Assembly (NCBI RefSeq): GCF_900187875.1
Contig: NZ_FYEX01000001.1
Location: 248,001 to 312,000 of the forward strand
Source: Polynucleobacter victoriensis
Lineage (GTDB): Bacteria; Pseudomonadota; Gammaproteobacteria; Burkholderiales; Burkholderiaceae
DNA: 64,000 nucleotides
Direction: 5' to 3'
Shown: positions 34,428-42,925 of the stretch, piece by piece
Layout of the letters: the number at the start of each line of letters is the position of its first letter
Numbering within the stretch: position 1 is the stretch's first letter
Made by a program: the position numbers and the translations under genes
The notes under the pieces: generated by a model
The model's database searches: none
Told to the model about the DNA's origin: nothing
What the model saw: only the letters and a program-made list of their open reading frames with translations

Positions 34428-34769
34428 TCACCAGCCTCGCATAAAGCCAAAACCAAAATGAGTCCTAAATTGCTCATTACGCTTTTCTTGATCACGCAAG
34501 GACTTTACTAAGAATCTAACAATTTCATCTTGCTTGCTGGTGCAATCAATTTTTTTGGAGGCAATTCGTTCTTTAGCAGCTGTAACGATTTCATCAGGAA
34601 GAGCAAAAGTGAACTTATCCATTTCAGCCGATGACGCAAGGCATAAATCAAAGTCATTCATGGTGTCGACTCTTTTAGCAATTTTTTCAGGAGTCAAGGT
34701 TGCACACCCCACCATGACTGATAAAAAACTTATCATGACAAGGGACTTAAATAGTTGATTTAATCTCAT
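34428..34769 (-). CDS. Small lipoprotein, unknown
   Basis: A 113-residue protein with a lipoprotein signal (LSVMVGC, Cys at about 22) and a helical, charged mature part that includes ATLTPEKIAKRVDTMNDFD and a short aromatic end (HFGFGFMRGW). The ATG at 34769 is taken over an in-frame Met at 34775. No family recognised; outer-membrane location is inferred from the lipobox. Confidence 0.65.
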   Translation of the reverse strand: MRLNQLFKSLVMISFLSVMVGCATLTPEKIAKRVDTMNDFDLCLASSAEMDKFTFALPDEIVTAAKERIASKKIDCTSKQDEIVRFLVKSLRDQEKRNEQFRTHFGFGFMRGW

Positions 34770-34875
34770 GAACATTACTTTATTACCCCGTTAACAAGAC
34801 ATCAATTCAAATAATTTTATATTCGGCTAAACTCAATAAACATAACGTATAACTAATTATCAAGCTTTTCTGAAT

Positions 34876-35973
34876 ATGACAACCAATCAATATAAATTGT
34901 TTCAACCGGCGCGCATTGGCGTGATTGATATTGCCAATCGCGTCGTGATGGCGCCTTTAACGCGCTGTAGAGCAGATGCCACAAAAGGCGATGTGCCTGG
35001 TAGCGATATGAATATTGAATATTATCGTCAGCGTAGCAATGCTGGTCTGATTATTAGCGAAGGCACTCAAGTTTCCCCAATTGGTAAAGGCTACCATGCA
35101 ACCCCAGGAATTTACTCTGATGCCCAGGTAGATGGATGGAAGCCCATTACCAAAGCAGTACATGAAGCAGGATCAAAGATCATTGCCCAAATTTGGCATG
35201 TTGGCAGAATCACACACCCCAATTTAATTGATGGCGCTGAACCTGTAGCACCCTCTGCGATTCAACCTAAGGATGTCACTGCATACACGCCCAAGGGCAA
35301 AGAAGATTTACCAGTGCCCCATGAATTAACCATTGATGAAATCAAGAAAATTGTTAATGAATTCAGGCAAGGTGCTGCCAACGCCATACGTGCTGGATTT
35401 GATGGCGTAGAGATTCATGGTGCCAACGGTTATTTGATTGATCAGTTCATCAGAGACGGTGCTAATCAGCGTTCAGATGCTTATGGTGGGTCGATAGAGA
35501 ATCGTTGCAAATTCGCCTTAGAAGTTGTCGATGCTGTAGCCAAAGAAATTGGCGCTGGGCGTGTAGGCATTCGTTTATCGCCCGTTACTCCACGTAATGA
35601 TTTAAGCGACAGCAATCCACAAGCTGTATTTGGCTATTTAATTGAAGAACTCAGCAAACGGGGCATTGCGTTTATTCATATGATTGAGGGGTCCACTGGT
35701 GGGCCTCGTGATGTACCTGGGTTTGACTATGCTTGGGCAAGAGCTAACTTCAAGGGATCTTATATTGCTAACAATGGCTATGATCGAAAAATGGCTATCG
35801 ATGCGGTTGAATCAGGCAAGGCCGATGCAGTGGCTTTTGGAAGACTATACATAGCTAACCCTGACTTAGTGCAGCGCCTCAAGCAAAATGCACCACTCAA
35901 TACTCCCAACCCAGATACCTTTTACGCACCAGGGCCAGAGGGTTATATCGATTATCCAAAATTATCTGGCTGA
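34876..35973 (+). CDS. Old Yellow Enzyme family alkene reductase (NemA-like)
   Basis: A 365-residue FMN enzyme: FQPARIGVIDIANRVVMAPLTRCR, IAQIWHVGRITHPN, VEIHGANGYLIDQFIRDGAN, RSDAYGGSIENRCKFALEV and VAFGRLYIANPDLVQRL. These cover FMN-binding and the active-site His/Asn pair (HGAN) of OYE. It reduces activated C=C bonds or nitro groups with NADPH. It ends 2 bases before the convergent piuC stop. Confidence 0.94.
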   Translation: MTTNQYKLFQPARIGVIDIANRVVMAPLTRCRADATKGDVPGSDMNIEYYRQRSNAGLIISEGTQVSPIGKGYHATPGIYSDAQVDGWKPITKAVHEAGSKIIAQIWHVGRITHPNLIDGAEPVAPSAIQPKDVTAYTPKGKEDLPVPHELTIDEIKKIVNEFRQGAANAIRAGFDGVEIHGANGYLIDQFIRDGANQRSDAYGGSIENRCKFALEVVDAVAKEIGAGRVGIRLSPVTPRNDLSDSNPQAVFGYLIEELSKRGIAFIHMIEGSTGGPRDVPGFDYAWARANFKGSYIANNGYDRKMAIDAVESGKADAVAFGRLYIANPDLVQRLKQNAPLNTPNPDTFYAPGPEGYIDYPKLSG

Positions 35974-35975
35974 CT

Positions 35976-36659
35976 TTAAACGTCCGCCCACATTCTGAGT
36001 AGATTGTGATAGACGCCGGTGAGTTTGACTGACTCATCGGTATCTCCTTGAGACTCACGCAAAGACAAAATGCTCATATCCAAATCGTAAAGTAAACGTC
36101 TTTGTTCATCAGAGCGAACCATGCTCTCAGTCCAAAAGAAACAAGCAACCCTTGACCCTTTTGTTACAGGCTGGACTCTATGTACTGATGAGCTAGGGTA
36201 AAGAACCATGTCACCGGCAGAAAATTTAATACTTTGTGAGCCGTAAGTATCTTCAATCACTAGCTCACCACCCTCGTAATCTTGGAGCTCAGATAAAAAT
36301 AACGTGCATGAAACATCAGTTCTTACATGCCTACCCGTGGCAGCATGAGTTCTGACGGAGTTATCAATGTGATTTCCGAATGAATTATTAGATCCGTCAT
36401 ATCTATTAAATAGTGGGGGATAGATTTTTTTAGGTAGTGCTCCAGCAAGATATTTGGCATTAATAGCTAAGGCCTGCAAGACAATACCTCTGGCTTTTTG
36501 CGCAGCTGCACCATCCTCTGGCAACTGCCGATTATTCTTAGTTTTCGCCGATTGCGTTCCTGCCGTGATAGAGCCATCAGCCCAATCTGCTTCATCAATA
36601 ATTTTTCTTATTTCTGAAACTTGGTTTTTTGTTAGTACTTTAGGAACATGTAACAACAT
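35976..36659 (-). CDS. piuC: PKHD-type Fe(II)/2-oxoglutarate hydroxylase PiuC (YbiX)
   Basis: A 227-residue dioxygenase with NSFGNHIDNSVRT (HxD), GGELVIEDTYGSQSIKF, and LYPSSSVHRVQPVTKGSRVACFFW (distal His and 2OG-binding Arg). Family members are Fur-controlled and lie next to TonB-dependent siderophore receptors, as here (21 bases). A role in modifying or releasing iron from a siderophore is suspected but unproven. Confidence 0.93.
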   Translation of the reverse strand: MLLHVPKVLTKNQVSEIRKIIDEADWADGSITAGTQSAKTKNNRQLPEDGAAAQKARGIVLQALAINAKYLAGALPKKIYPPLFNRYDGSNNSFGNHIDNSVRTHAATGRHVRTDVSCTLFLSELQDYEGGELVIEDTYGSQSIKFSAGDMVLYPSSSVHRVQPVTKGSRVACFFWTESMVRSDEQRRLLYDLDMSILSLRESQGDTDESVKLTGVYHNLLRMWADV

Positions 36660-36680
36660 GCTGATGACTCCCTCATAGAT

Positions 36681-38894
36681 TTAAAACTTATAAATTCCAG
36701 TCAACTGAAACGCTCGCTTAGTTCCAGGGACCACAAATCCACCGTTCTCATAAGCTGATTCATAAATTGTTTTATTCATTAAGTTTTGAATATTCAACTT
36801 GATGGTGTATTCATTTTTTATGTCGTATTGAGCCATGGCATCAAAACGAACATAGCTAGGAACATTTTTAATATCAGGAGCATTGCCGCTTAAACCATAA
36901 ATTATTCTACGTCCCACTGCCGTTGCCCCGCCACCCACTTTGAACTGAGGATCCACTCTATATGTAGTCCAGAGGTTATAGGTGTACTTTGGCGTATTAC
37001 GCGGGGTCATGCCATCAATTGATGAATGATGTCTGCCAGTACTTGAGTAACCTCGCTCATCAATCTTGGCATCCATTAAAGCAAGGCCGCCAAAAATTTC
37101 CCATGAAGAACCAATACGCCCAGCAAACTCAAATTCGACACCATCTGTGTGCCGCTTTTTAGCATTAATTGATCCCGTACTTTCTAGATCAGTATTACGC
37201 TCCCACTCCTTTGAAGCCCTGTAAAGTGCAGTTCGAACGGACAAATCACCATCATATAAATCCCATTTAGCTCCAACCTCTGTTGTACTGCTACGTTCCG
37301 CAGGATATCCACTACCTGCTGACAATTGATACAAATCAGCCGTGGCATTAAATGAATCATTCCATGCCAAGTAATAAGTGGTCATTTCATTTGGTTGATA
37401 TGTCAAACCCGAGCGATAGCTTTTTTCTGAGAAATTAACGTTAGCTTGGTTTGTTGAGCCCAAACTTGTTCCCGTAGTGGAATAATCAGCCCTTAACCAG
37501 TCCTGCCTAACCCCACCTAGCAACTTCCAACCACGGCTGAATTCAACCATGTCCTGAATATATGCGGCATAGGAATTACCTTTGTACCCAAATAGGCTAG
37601 ACGGGTCTTTCCTTTGATTGCCATAACCATATAAAAATGGATCACACGTCAGGCTATAACCAGATACAGTATTACCACTAACACCACCGCATGCGCCATT
37701 TGCTGTTCTATCGTAAGTCCAGCGATTTAGATTTTCTTTTAAGTATTCAACACCCATGAGCAATTCGTGTTTGAAGGTACCAGTTGCAAATTTTTTACTA
37801 AAGTCAGATTGAAATGCATAGGTATCTTCTTCAGCTCCACGAGGGCTAGCCAAAGCCAACGTTGAATAAGGGTAGGAACTTCTACCTTTGTTGGACCACA
37901 ATGCTCGGGTGTAGTTTGATTTACGTAACTTAGTATTTAATTTGGTATCCGCATCAAAGGTGTACTCCTGAGCGATAGTTGTCATATTAGTGACGTTATC
38001 TTCATAGTCAGCAGTAGTTCCGCTAAATTGTTTAGCAGAAACATTCACTGGCAATCTAGTGGTGGAATTAAATCCAATGCCATAGTCGGGCACATTATTG
38101 GTCTTTAAGTAGTAGTGGCCAATACTTATTTGATTGGCAGTGCCGATACCCCAAGTGATAGTTGGCGCCAAGCCCTCACGCTGACTACTCACAACATCTC
38201 TTGAACTTTTTGCATCATGAACCATTGCATTGATGCGGATTGCAGTACTACTTGCTTCATCAATGACTTTATTTATGTCTGTCGTAGATCTATAGTAGTC
38301 ATAGCTGCCAACTGTCGCCGTGACATTTCCCTTGTCGGTCATAAAAGGAGTTTTTGAAACTTGATTGATCACACCGCCCGCCTGACCACGACCAAATAAC
38401 ATCGAGCCAGAACCTCTTAAAACATCAATCTGCTCAAGATTGAATGTTTCGCGATTGTATTGAGCTGTATCTCTGATGCCATCAGAATATAAATCACCAA
38501 ATGAATAGAAGCCTCGCAAGTTCATATTGTCACCAATACGACCTCCTTCACCAGCATTAAATGTCATACCAGCAACGTTTCTTAGAGCATCCTTCAAGTT
38601 GTCGTTATTTTTATCTTGAATTAACTCTTTTGGAACGATGGTGATAGCTTGCGGAATATCTTTAACAGCCTGCGTTGTCTTACCAACTGTTGTAGTGCTT
38701 GAGTTATACCCAACAGCACCTTGCTCATAAGTACTCTTGACATCAATCTGATTAAGAACCTTAGTTTCTTCTGCCTGAGCCATTGATACTGCGGGAGCCA
38801 TTAACATTGCAGCCACTGCAGCACCTATGCCATGAAGATGACCAGGCTTTGCAACTGAATTTTTTGACGTCTTTTTAATATTTCTTTTTTCCAA
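36681..38894 (-). CDS. TonB-dependent siderophore receptor (PiuA/Fiu-like)
   Basis: A receptor of about 737 residues with a signal peptide (ends near VSMAQA), a plug (VPKELIQDKNNDNLKDALRN, NLRGFYSFGDLYSDGIRDT, GSMLFGRGQAGGVIN) and a 22-strand barrel ending in FQLTGIYKF with the terminal aromatic. The in-frame TTG at 38906 overlaps the ribosome site; TTG 38894 follows GGAG by 6 bases and is preferred. It imports ferric siderophores, likely catecholate type, powered by the TonB-ExbBD set encoded just upstream. Confidence 0.93.
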   Translation of the reverse strand: MEKRNIKKTSKNSVAKPGHLHGIGAAVAAMLMAPAVSMAQAEETKVLNQIDVKSTYEQGAVGYNSSTTTVGKTTQAVKDIPQAITIVPKELIQDKNNDNLKDALRNVAGMTFNAGEGGRIGDNMNLRGFYSFGDLYSDGIRDTAQYNRETFNLEQIDVLRGSGSMLFGRGQAGGVINQVSKTPFMTDKGNVTATVGSYDYYRSTTDINKVIDEASSTAIRINAMVHDAKSSRDVVSSQREGLAPTITWGIGTANQISIGHYYLKTNNVPDYGIGFNSTTRLPVNVSAKQFSGTTADYEDNVTNMTTIAQEYTFDADTKLNTKLRKSNYTRALWSNKGRSSYPYSTLALASPRGAEEDTYAFQSDFSKKFATGTFKHELLMGVEYLKENLNRWTYDRTANGACGGVSGNTVSGYSLTCDPFLYGYGNQRKDPSSLFGYKGNSYAAYIQDMVEFSRGWKLLGGVRQDWLRADYSTTGTSLGSTNQANVNFSEKSYRSGLTYQPNEMTTYYLAWNDSFNATADLYQLSAGSGYPAERSSTTEVGAKWDLYDGDLSVRTALYRASKEWERNTDLESTGSINAKKRHTDGVEFEFAGRIGSSWEIFGGLALMDAKIDERGYSSTGRHHSSIDGMTPRNTPKYTYNLWTTYRVDPQFKVGGGATAVGRRIIYGLSGNAPDIKNVPSYVRFDAMAQYDIKNEYTIKLNIQNLMNKTIYESAYENGGFVVPGTKRAFQLTGIYKF

Positions 38895-38915
38895 AACAAA
38901 CTCCAATAAGAAGAT

Positions 38916-38938
38916 GTATCTAAAAAATATTTAGATAC
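38916..38938. promoter_or_regulatory. Inverted repeat upstream of the siderophore receptor gene
   Basis: GTATCTAAA-AAATA-TTTAGATAC, a perfect 9-5-9 dyad, lies 22 bases upstream of the receptor start. It may be an operator or a leader hairpin; it does not match a Fur box. Confidence 0.55.
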
Positions 38939-39031
38939 GGTATTTATTGGCTTGCTGCATCGCGTGAGTTAATGATTGATATCGGTAAAACTCATGTACG
39001 GCTGGCTACTAACGAATTTTTAGTATGAAAG

Positions 39032-39235
39032 TTATTTAGTTAGAACTAACTTTCCAAATTTGGTGGCACGTAAGTGATACGTCTCCCCCTCATGCTGTAT
39101 TACCAGGGACTTGCTTTCCCCCAATAAATCTTTACTAGTTACGACTCTAGCCTTGAAACTTGCCTCAGCCTGAAGCTTTTCAGCCTCCAGTGAAATAATG
39201 GTTGGCGCTAAAGTGGTTTTTTTGTCAGCACTCAT
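39032..39235 (-). CDS. hemP: Hemin uptake protein HemP
   Basis: A 67-residue protein ending in VIQHEGETYHLRATKFGKLVL, the HemP signature. Its ATG overlaps the exbD stop (TAATG), so it is translated with the ExbBD-TonB operon. In Burkholderia, HemP helps regulate heme receptor expression (established for relatives). No heme receptor is encoded here; the receptor downstream looks catecholate-type. Confidence 0.88.
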   Translation of the reverse strand: MSADKKTTLAPTIISLEAEKLQAEASFKARVVTSKDLLGESKSLVIQHEGETYHLRATKFGKLVLTK

Positions 39236-39648
39236 TACTTGCCTGGCTCTGTTACAAAACCAACTTTTTGCAAACCAGCTCGATTAGCCATTGCCATTGC
39301 AGATGCGACATATTCGTATGCAACTTTTTTATCACCGTAAATGTGCAAAGATGGTTGATTCTGCTGACTTGCCAAACGCTTTAACTCGAGCTCCAACTCA
39401 GCTGCAGTTAACACCCGTTTATCCAAGTTATATCTTCCCGATGCGTCAATTGATAATCTAATCGTGTCAGGTTTGTCTTGCTGAGCCTTACTTGTTGCTT
39501 GTGGCAAATTAAAGTCAACTGCATGCTTCATCACAGGCACAGTGACAATAAAAATAATTAACAAAACCAACATGACATCAACTAATGGAGTCATGTTGAT
39601 TTCACTCATCACCTCCTGATCACCACTGTCTAAACTTCCGAAAGCCAT
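39235..39648 (-). CDS. exbD: ExbD/TolR-family biopolymer transport protein (second copy)
   Basis: A 137-residue protein with SEINMTPLVDVMLVLLIIFIV (helix with the proton-carrying Asp) and the periplasmic ExbD domain. ATG 39648 is chosen because AGGAGAAAA lies upstream; the in-frame ATG at 39663 overlaps the exbB stop. It is similar to, but distinct from, ExbD at 2.6 kb. Part of the Fur-box-led operon. Confidence 0.93.
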   Translation of the reverse strand: MAFGSLDSGDQEVMSEINMTPLVDVMLVLLIIFIVTVPVMKHAVDFNLPQATSKAQQDKPDTIRLSIDASGRYNLDKRVLTAAELELELKRLASQQNQPSLHIYGDKKVAYEYVASAMAMANRAGLQKVGFVTEPGK

Positions 39649-39659
39649 GATTTTTCTCC

Positions 39660-40376
39660 TCAAATGACTGGCTGAAGTTTGTCAGAGTCAGGTCTTTGAA
39701 TGCGGTTTCCTGTGACATAATATGAGTGCAAGTCATATGCAAAACGATTTAACTTGCCCACAATGAATTTGTTACCACGTACCAATGCGTTGTAACCTAG
39801 CACTGCTGGTATAGCTACTGCCAAACCAAATGCCGTCATAATCAGCGCCTCACCCACTGGGCCTGCCACCTTATCAATACTTGCCTGCCCTACCTCACTA
39901 ATAGTGATTAGTGCGTGATAAATTCCCCAAACAGTTCCAAATAGTCCAACAAACGGAGCTGTTGATCCAATAGATGCCAATAAAGCCAAACCAGAACTTA
40001 GTTTTTCTTGCGCATCATCAATGGCATTACGCAAACTACCAGTCATCCAATCACTAAGATCTAAATGATCATGCAAGTGTTTCTCAGTGTGCCGATGATG
40101 TGCCATAGCACTTTGCCCCTCTAGAGCCAACAATTTGAAAGTATTAATACCTTTTTCATCGCTTGCACTAAGAGTTTTTAATCCCTCATTGAGATCAGCA
40201 CTGTGCCAAAAATGATGCAATGCTTTTGCTTGTTTTTTCGAGCGATGAATCATCAGACCTTTAACAATGATGACGGTCCATGAAATTACAGACATAGTAA
40301 TTAGAGCGATGGCCGTTAATTGAATAACTAAACCACCCTCAAGCCACATGTGAATAACACCTAACTGATTGGTCAC
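39660..40376 (-). CDS. exbB: ExbB/MotA/TolQ-family proton channel protein (second copy)
   Basis: A 238-residue protein with an N-terminal helix (IQLTAIALITMSVISWTVII), SIGSTAPFVGLFGTVWGIYHAL and VGEALIMTAFGLAVAIPAVL. The start is GTG 40376, 2 bases after the tonB stop, with GGAG at proper spacing; the longer open frame would overlap tonB by 40 bases. Part of the iron-responsive TonB motor. Confidence 0.92.
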   Translation of the reverse strand: MTNQLGVIHMWLEGGLVIQLTAIALITMSVISWTVIIVKGLMIHRSKKQAKALHHFWHSADLNEGLKTLSASDEKGINTFKLLALEGQSAMAHHRHTEKHLHDHLDLSDWMTGSLRNAIDDAQEKLSSGLALLASIGSTAPFVGLFGTVWGIYHALITISEVGQASIDKVAGPVGEALIMTAFGLAVAIPAVLGYNALVRGNKFIVGKLNRFAYDLHSYYVTGNRIQRPDSDKLQPVI

Positions 40377-40378
40377 GA

Positions 40379-40957
40379 CTATTTCTCCAAAGTAAATTGA
40401 ATGGGTAACTGGTAACACATGGCTACAGGTTGCTGGCTACGCCTTGCAGGAATGAATTTCCAGCGTTGTACGGTTTCAAGAGCAATTCGGTCTAGACGAT
40501 CAAAACCCGAACTTTTAATAAGACTCAGCGAATCTATGCCGCCAACATTACTAACGCATGCTTTAAGAATTACCCTACCCTGCTCCCCCAGTCGTCTAGA
40601 AATGGCGGGATATGGCGGCTTAGGATTATTTAATTCGCTTGCATCTGCATTAGGCATATACACAGCAGCTGCCCCAGGATTTCCATCTACTGGTTTTTTT
40701 TCGCTGGCAGCCTCAGCCGCAGAATCGCTCAGTTTTAAAACTTCTTTTTTATCCTTGATTTCTTTGGTGTCATTAGATTTTGTAAAGTTCTGCACCAAAG
40801 CACTTGACTGGCGATCAATCATTTCCGCCATCATGATGAACTCTGTATTAGGCTTGAGATATAAACCCAATGCTAGGAAGGCAATAGCTAATACATGGGC
40901 TCCCAACACCCATGTGCCTGTTTTTATGAAGTTTGAGCCATCAAATACGCTATCCAT
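40379..40957 (-). CDS. tonB: TonB-family energy transducer (second copy)
   Basis: A 192-residue protein: one membrane helix near the N terminus (WVLGAHVLAIAFLALGLYL), a periplasmic linker (about 45-105, Lys/Ser/Asp-rich and less proline-rich than usual) and a C-terminal TonB domain (NPKPPYPAISRRLGEQGRVIL, VQRWKFIPARR). GGAGG precedes the ATG. It is the first gene of the tonB-exbB-exbD-hemP operon, directly downstream of a Fur-box-like site. Confidence 0.9.
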   Translation of the reverse strand: MDSVFDGSNFIKTGTWVLGAHVLAIAFLALGLYLKPNTEFIMMAEMIDRQSSALVQNFTKSNDTKEIKDKKEVLKLSDSAAEAASEKKPVDGNPGAAAVYMPNADASELNNPKPPYPAISRRLGEQGRVILKACVSNVGGIDSLSLIKSSGFDRLDRIALETVQRWKFIPARRSQQPVAMCYQLPIQFTLEK

Positions 40958-40974
40958 GCCTCCATCTTAACACA

Positions 40975-40993
40975 AATAAGAACAATTCTCATT
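40975..40993 (-). promoter_or_regulatory. Fur box upstream of the tonB-exbB-exbD-hemP operon
   Basis: On the minus strand the site reads AATGAGAATTGTTCTTATT, close to the classical 19-base Fur consensus and nearly palindromic (AATGAGAAT/TTCTTATT). It lies 18 bases upstream of the tonB ATG, where bound Fur would shut off the operon under iron sufficiency. Confidence 0.8.
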
Positions 40994-41046
40994 AATGTTT
41001 ATAGGCGAGTTGCTATGGGTTATGAAATATTTGTTAGCGACCTGAT

Positions 41047-41472
41047 TTATATGGAAAATTTCTTGGCAAATATTGGCGGAACATTTGCCACCTTTTTTGT
41101 TTCTTTGTTAACAAAGACAATACCCTGCTTACCTCTGGCTAGCTCACGAGGATTTTCCAAGCAATCAATCCTATAGATCAAATCAAAGCCATATTTATTA
41201 AAGTCTTGTGGCTGCATCTGAATACGAATGGTTTCCCCATGAAACCCCTCTGCTTTGTACTGGATGAAATGATCAGCCACCACAATGCCAAGGCCCTCAA
41301 TATCCAGCTCGCTATACCCCATCGACTTTAAGAATCGTACCCGCGCCTCAGAAACTAAGGTGATCAACTGGGCATTATCAAGATGGCCACCATAGTTGAT
41401 ATGCCCAATATAAAGTTGCAAATCTGTTGTAAATGCGAATGATTCCGGGAGGTCTAATTTGATGCGAGGCAT
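41047..41472 (-). CDS. Thioesterase family protein (hot-dog fold)
   Basis: A 141-residue protein with TDLQLYIGHINYGGHLDNAQLITLVSEARVRF split as YIGHINYGGHLDNAQL and VSEARVRFL, the pattern of 4-hydroxybenzoyl-CoA-type thioesterases, and a VVADHFIQYKAEG strand. ATG 41472 is preferred over an in-frame start at 41532. It lies near the CMD gene on the same strand (22 bases away) and may be co-transcribed. Confidence 0.83.
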   Translation of the reverse strand: MPRIKLDLPESFAFTTDLQLYIGHINYGGHLDNAQLITLVSEARVRFLKSMGYSELDIEGLGIVVADHFIQYKAEGFHGETIRIQMQPQDFNKYGFDLIYRIDCLENPRELARGKQGIVFVNKETKKVANVPPIFAKKFSI

Positions 41473-41494
41473 GTTTATATTTCTGTAATAAAGT

Positions 41495-41866
41495 TTACTC
41501 AGCAAATACTTCTTTGGCAGTTCTAAAAGCATCTACACAGGCAGGCGCACCACAATAGGCTGCGGCATGAAGAAATAACTCTCTAATTTCTTCTTTGGTA
41601 ACGCCATTATTTAAAGCCCCACGCAAATGAATTTTTAACTCATGTGGACGGTTAATCGCCACCAAAATTGATAACGTGATCATGCTGCGTTGCTTTTTTG
41701 TTAAACCAGGTCGATCCCATACCGCACCCCAAGCATGCTCTGTAACGTATTCCTGTAAAGGCATACTGAACTCATCAGCATTAGCTAAAGAATTATTGAC
41801 ATACTCCTCACCCAAAACCTCTTTACGAATAGCTAAACCTTTTGCAAAACCTTCTTTGGTATTCAT
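41495..41866 (-). CDS. Carboxymuconolactone decarboxylase family protein
   Basis: A 123-residue protein, close to 4-carboxymuconolactone decarboxylase (PcaC) in length and motifs: GFAKGLAIRKEVLGEEYVN, FTEHAWGAVWDR-like (VTEHAWGAVWDRPGLTKKQR) and YCGAPACVDAFRTAKEV. No other protocatechuate genes are nearby, so PcaC itself is uncertain; a general CMD-fold role is safe. GAGGTGTAC precedes the ATG at 41866. Confidence 0.8.
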   Translation of the reverse strand: MNTKEGFAKGLAIRKEVLGEEYVNNSLANADEFSMPLQEYVTEHAWGAVWDRPGLTKKQRSMITLSILVAINRPHELKIHLRGALNNGVTKEEIRELFLHAAAYCGAPACVDAFRTAKEVFAE

Positions 41867-41911
41867 GTACACCTCAATTAATGATTAATTTGATGAATGA
41901 TAAACAGTAAT

Positions 41912-42847
41912 CTAAGTGTCTTGGCGCTTAATAAGGAAAAGCTCAAAAACTCGACCATTAGGCTCGGTTTGAACAATCTTTAGCGGCAACCAATGATGCT
42001 CTTCTGCCAACCATACCTCCAACTTGCGCTTATCACCTTCGTCTCTTGGCAAGCGCACAAAATATCTAGCTTTAATTTTTTTGGCATCCGCAGGGTCAGA
42101 TACCTCTTCATCACCTTGGCTAACAAAAATCCACTGGCTTAATTTATCAATTTCTGCAATAGGAATCTCTCTTGCAATACCAGAGCCATCTATTTGAGGG
42201 TTACCGCCCACCAAACTAGCTAACTGAAATAAAACGCTAAATCTATCTTGCGTACCCTTCGGCAAATCAGATGCTTGTCCGTTCACTGAATATTTGATGC
42301 TATTGGCCTGTCTTGCAAATTCAATATTTCTAGCTCCCTTACTGCCCCTAATCTCTTCGTAAAAGTCAGGGGCCAGACCATAGCGATCAACTTTGCCACT
42401 GCTTGAGAAAATATAGTCCCCTAAAAAGGGCACAGTCAGCGTAACTTTGATTTGATAGGCATCGCCCAAATTAAGCCAATTAATTTGAGCAATTTGATTT
42501 GGATTACCGTTTACAAATGAGGCATAAGACAAAAGTGCTGAAGGTGGCAACCTAAAATCCTGACCTTGATCGGCACCCTGCTCTGCATTACCAAGCTTTG
42601 TAGTTGAATCATTAATTAGACTGCTATCGGATTGAGTTGACTGCTTTGGCTGCTTTGACTGCTTTGACTGCTTAATTTCTTCGATATTAATGAGCTTAGT
42701 CATCACCACAGATTGACTGGGGGTAGCGTCAAGATTAATAGTCCAATCTAATTGAAAAAAGACAAATAGATGGATAAACAAAGAAAAGCCTATAGCAAGC
42801 CATAAATATCGCCTAGGGAATCGATAGCTTCTCGAATCAATGATCAT
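41912..42847 (-). CDS. DUF3108 family membrane-anchored protein
   Basis: A 311-residue protein with a single N-terminal helix (YLWLAIGFSLFIHLFVFFQL), a polar linker with a KQSKQSKQPKQ repeat, and a DUF3108 body (INWLNLGDAYQIKVTLTVP, GDYIFSSSGKVDRYGLAPDF, and the C-terminal VWLAEEHHWLPLKIVQ). ATG 42847 is chosen over an upstream in-frame start. DUF3108 proteins are periplasmic and linked to envelope lipid transport in some species; no such partner is adjacent here. Confidence 0.83.
   Translation of the reverse strand: MIIDSRSYRFPRRYLWLAIGFSLFIHLFVFFQLDWTINLDATPSQSVVMTKLINIEEIKQSKQSKQPKQSTQSDSSLINDSTTKLGNAEQGADQGQDFRLPPSALLSYASFVNGNPNQIAQINWLNLGDAYQIKVTLTVPFLGDYIFSSSGKVDRYGLAPDFYEEIRGSKGARNIEFARQANSIKYSVNGQASDLPKGTQDRFSVLFQLASLVGGNPQIDGSGIAREIPIAEIDKLSQWIFVSQGDEEVSDPADAKKIKARYFVRLPRDEGDKRKLEVWLAEEHHWLPLKIVQTEPNGRVFELFLIKRQDT
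42639..42674. repeat. Four tandem 9-base units inside the DUF3108 gene
   Basis: GACTGCTTT, GGCTGCTTT, GACTGCTTT, GACTGCTTA run in tandem on the plus strand; the unit is a multiple of three, so copy-number changes would stay in frame and vary the KQS-rich linker length. Confidence 0.8.
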
Positions 42848-42925
42848 GCTCCAAATGTTAACCTTAATTTGAATGATTGTTGGAGCTCGCAAGACAAATC
42901 AATTAATTCATAGTAATCTTTTGCC

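Noticed and set aside
38965..38985. AATGATTGATATC resembling half of a Fur box upstream of the receptor gene
   Set aside because: Only one half matches; the clear Fur site is at 40975-40993.
39037..39052. AGTTAGAACTAACT dyad at the end of hemP as terminator
   Set aside because: It lies inside the end of the coding sequence and has no T tract.
40419..40970. 183-codon plus-strand ORF antisense to the second tonB
   Set aside because: No ribosome site or domain; the minus-strand TonB domain is clear and its operon junctions are coupled.
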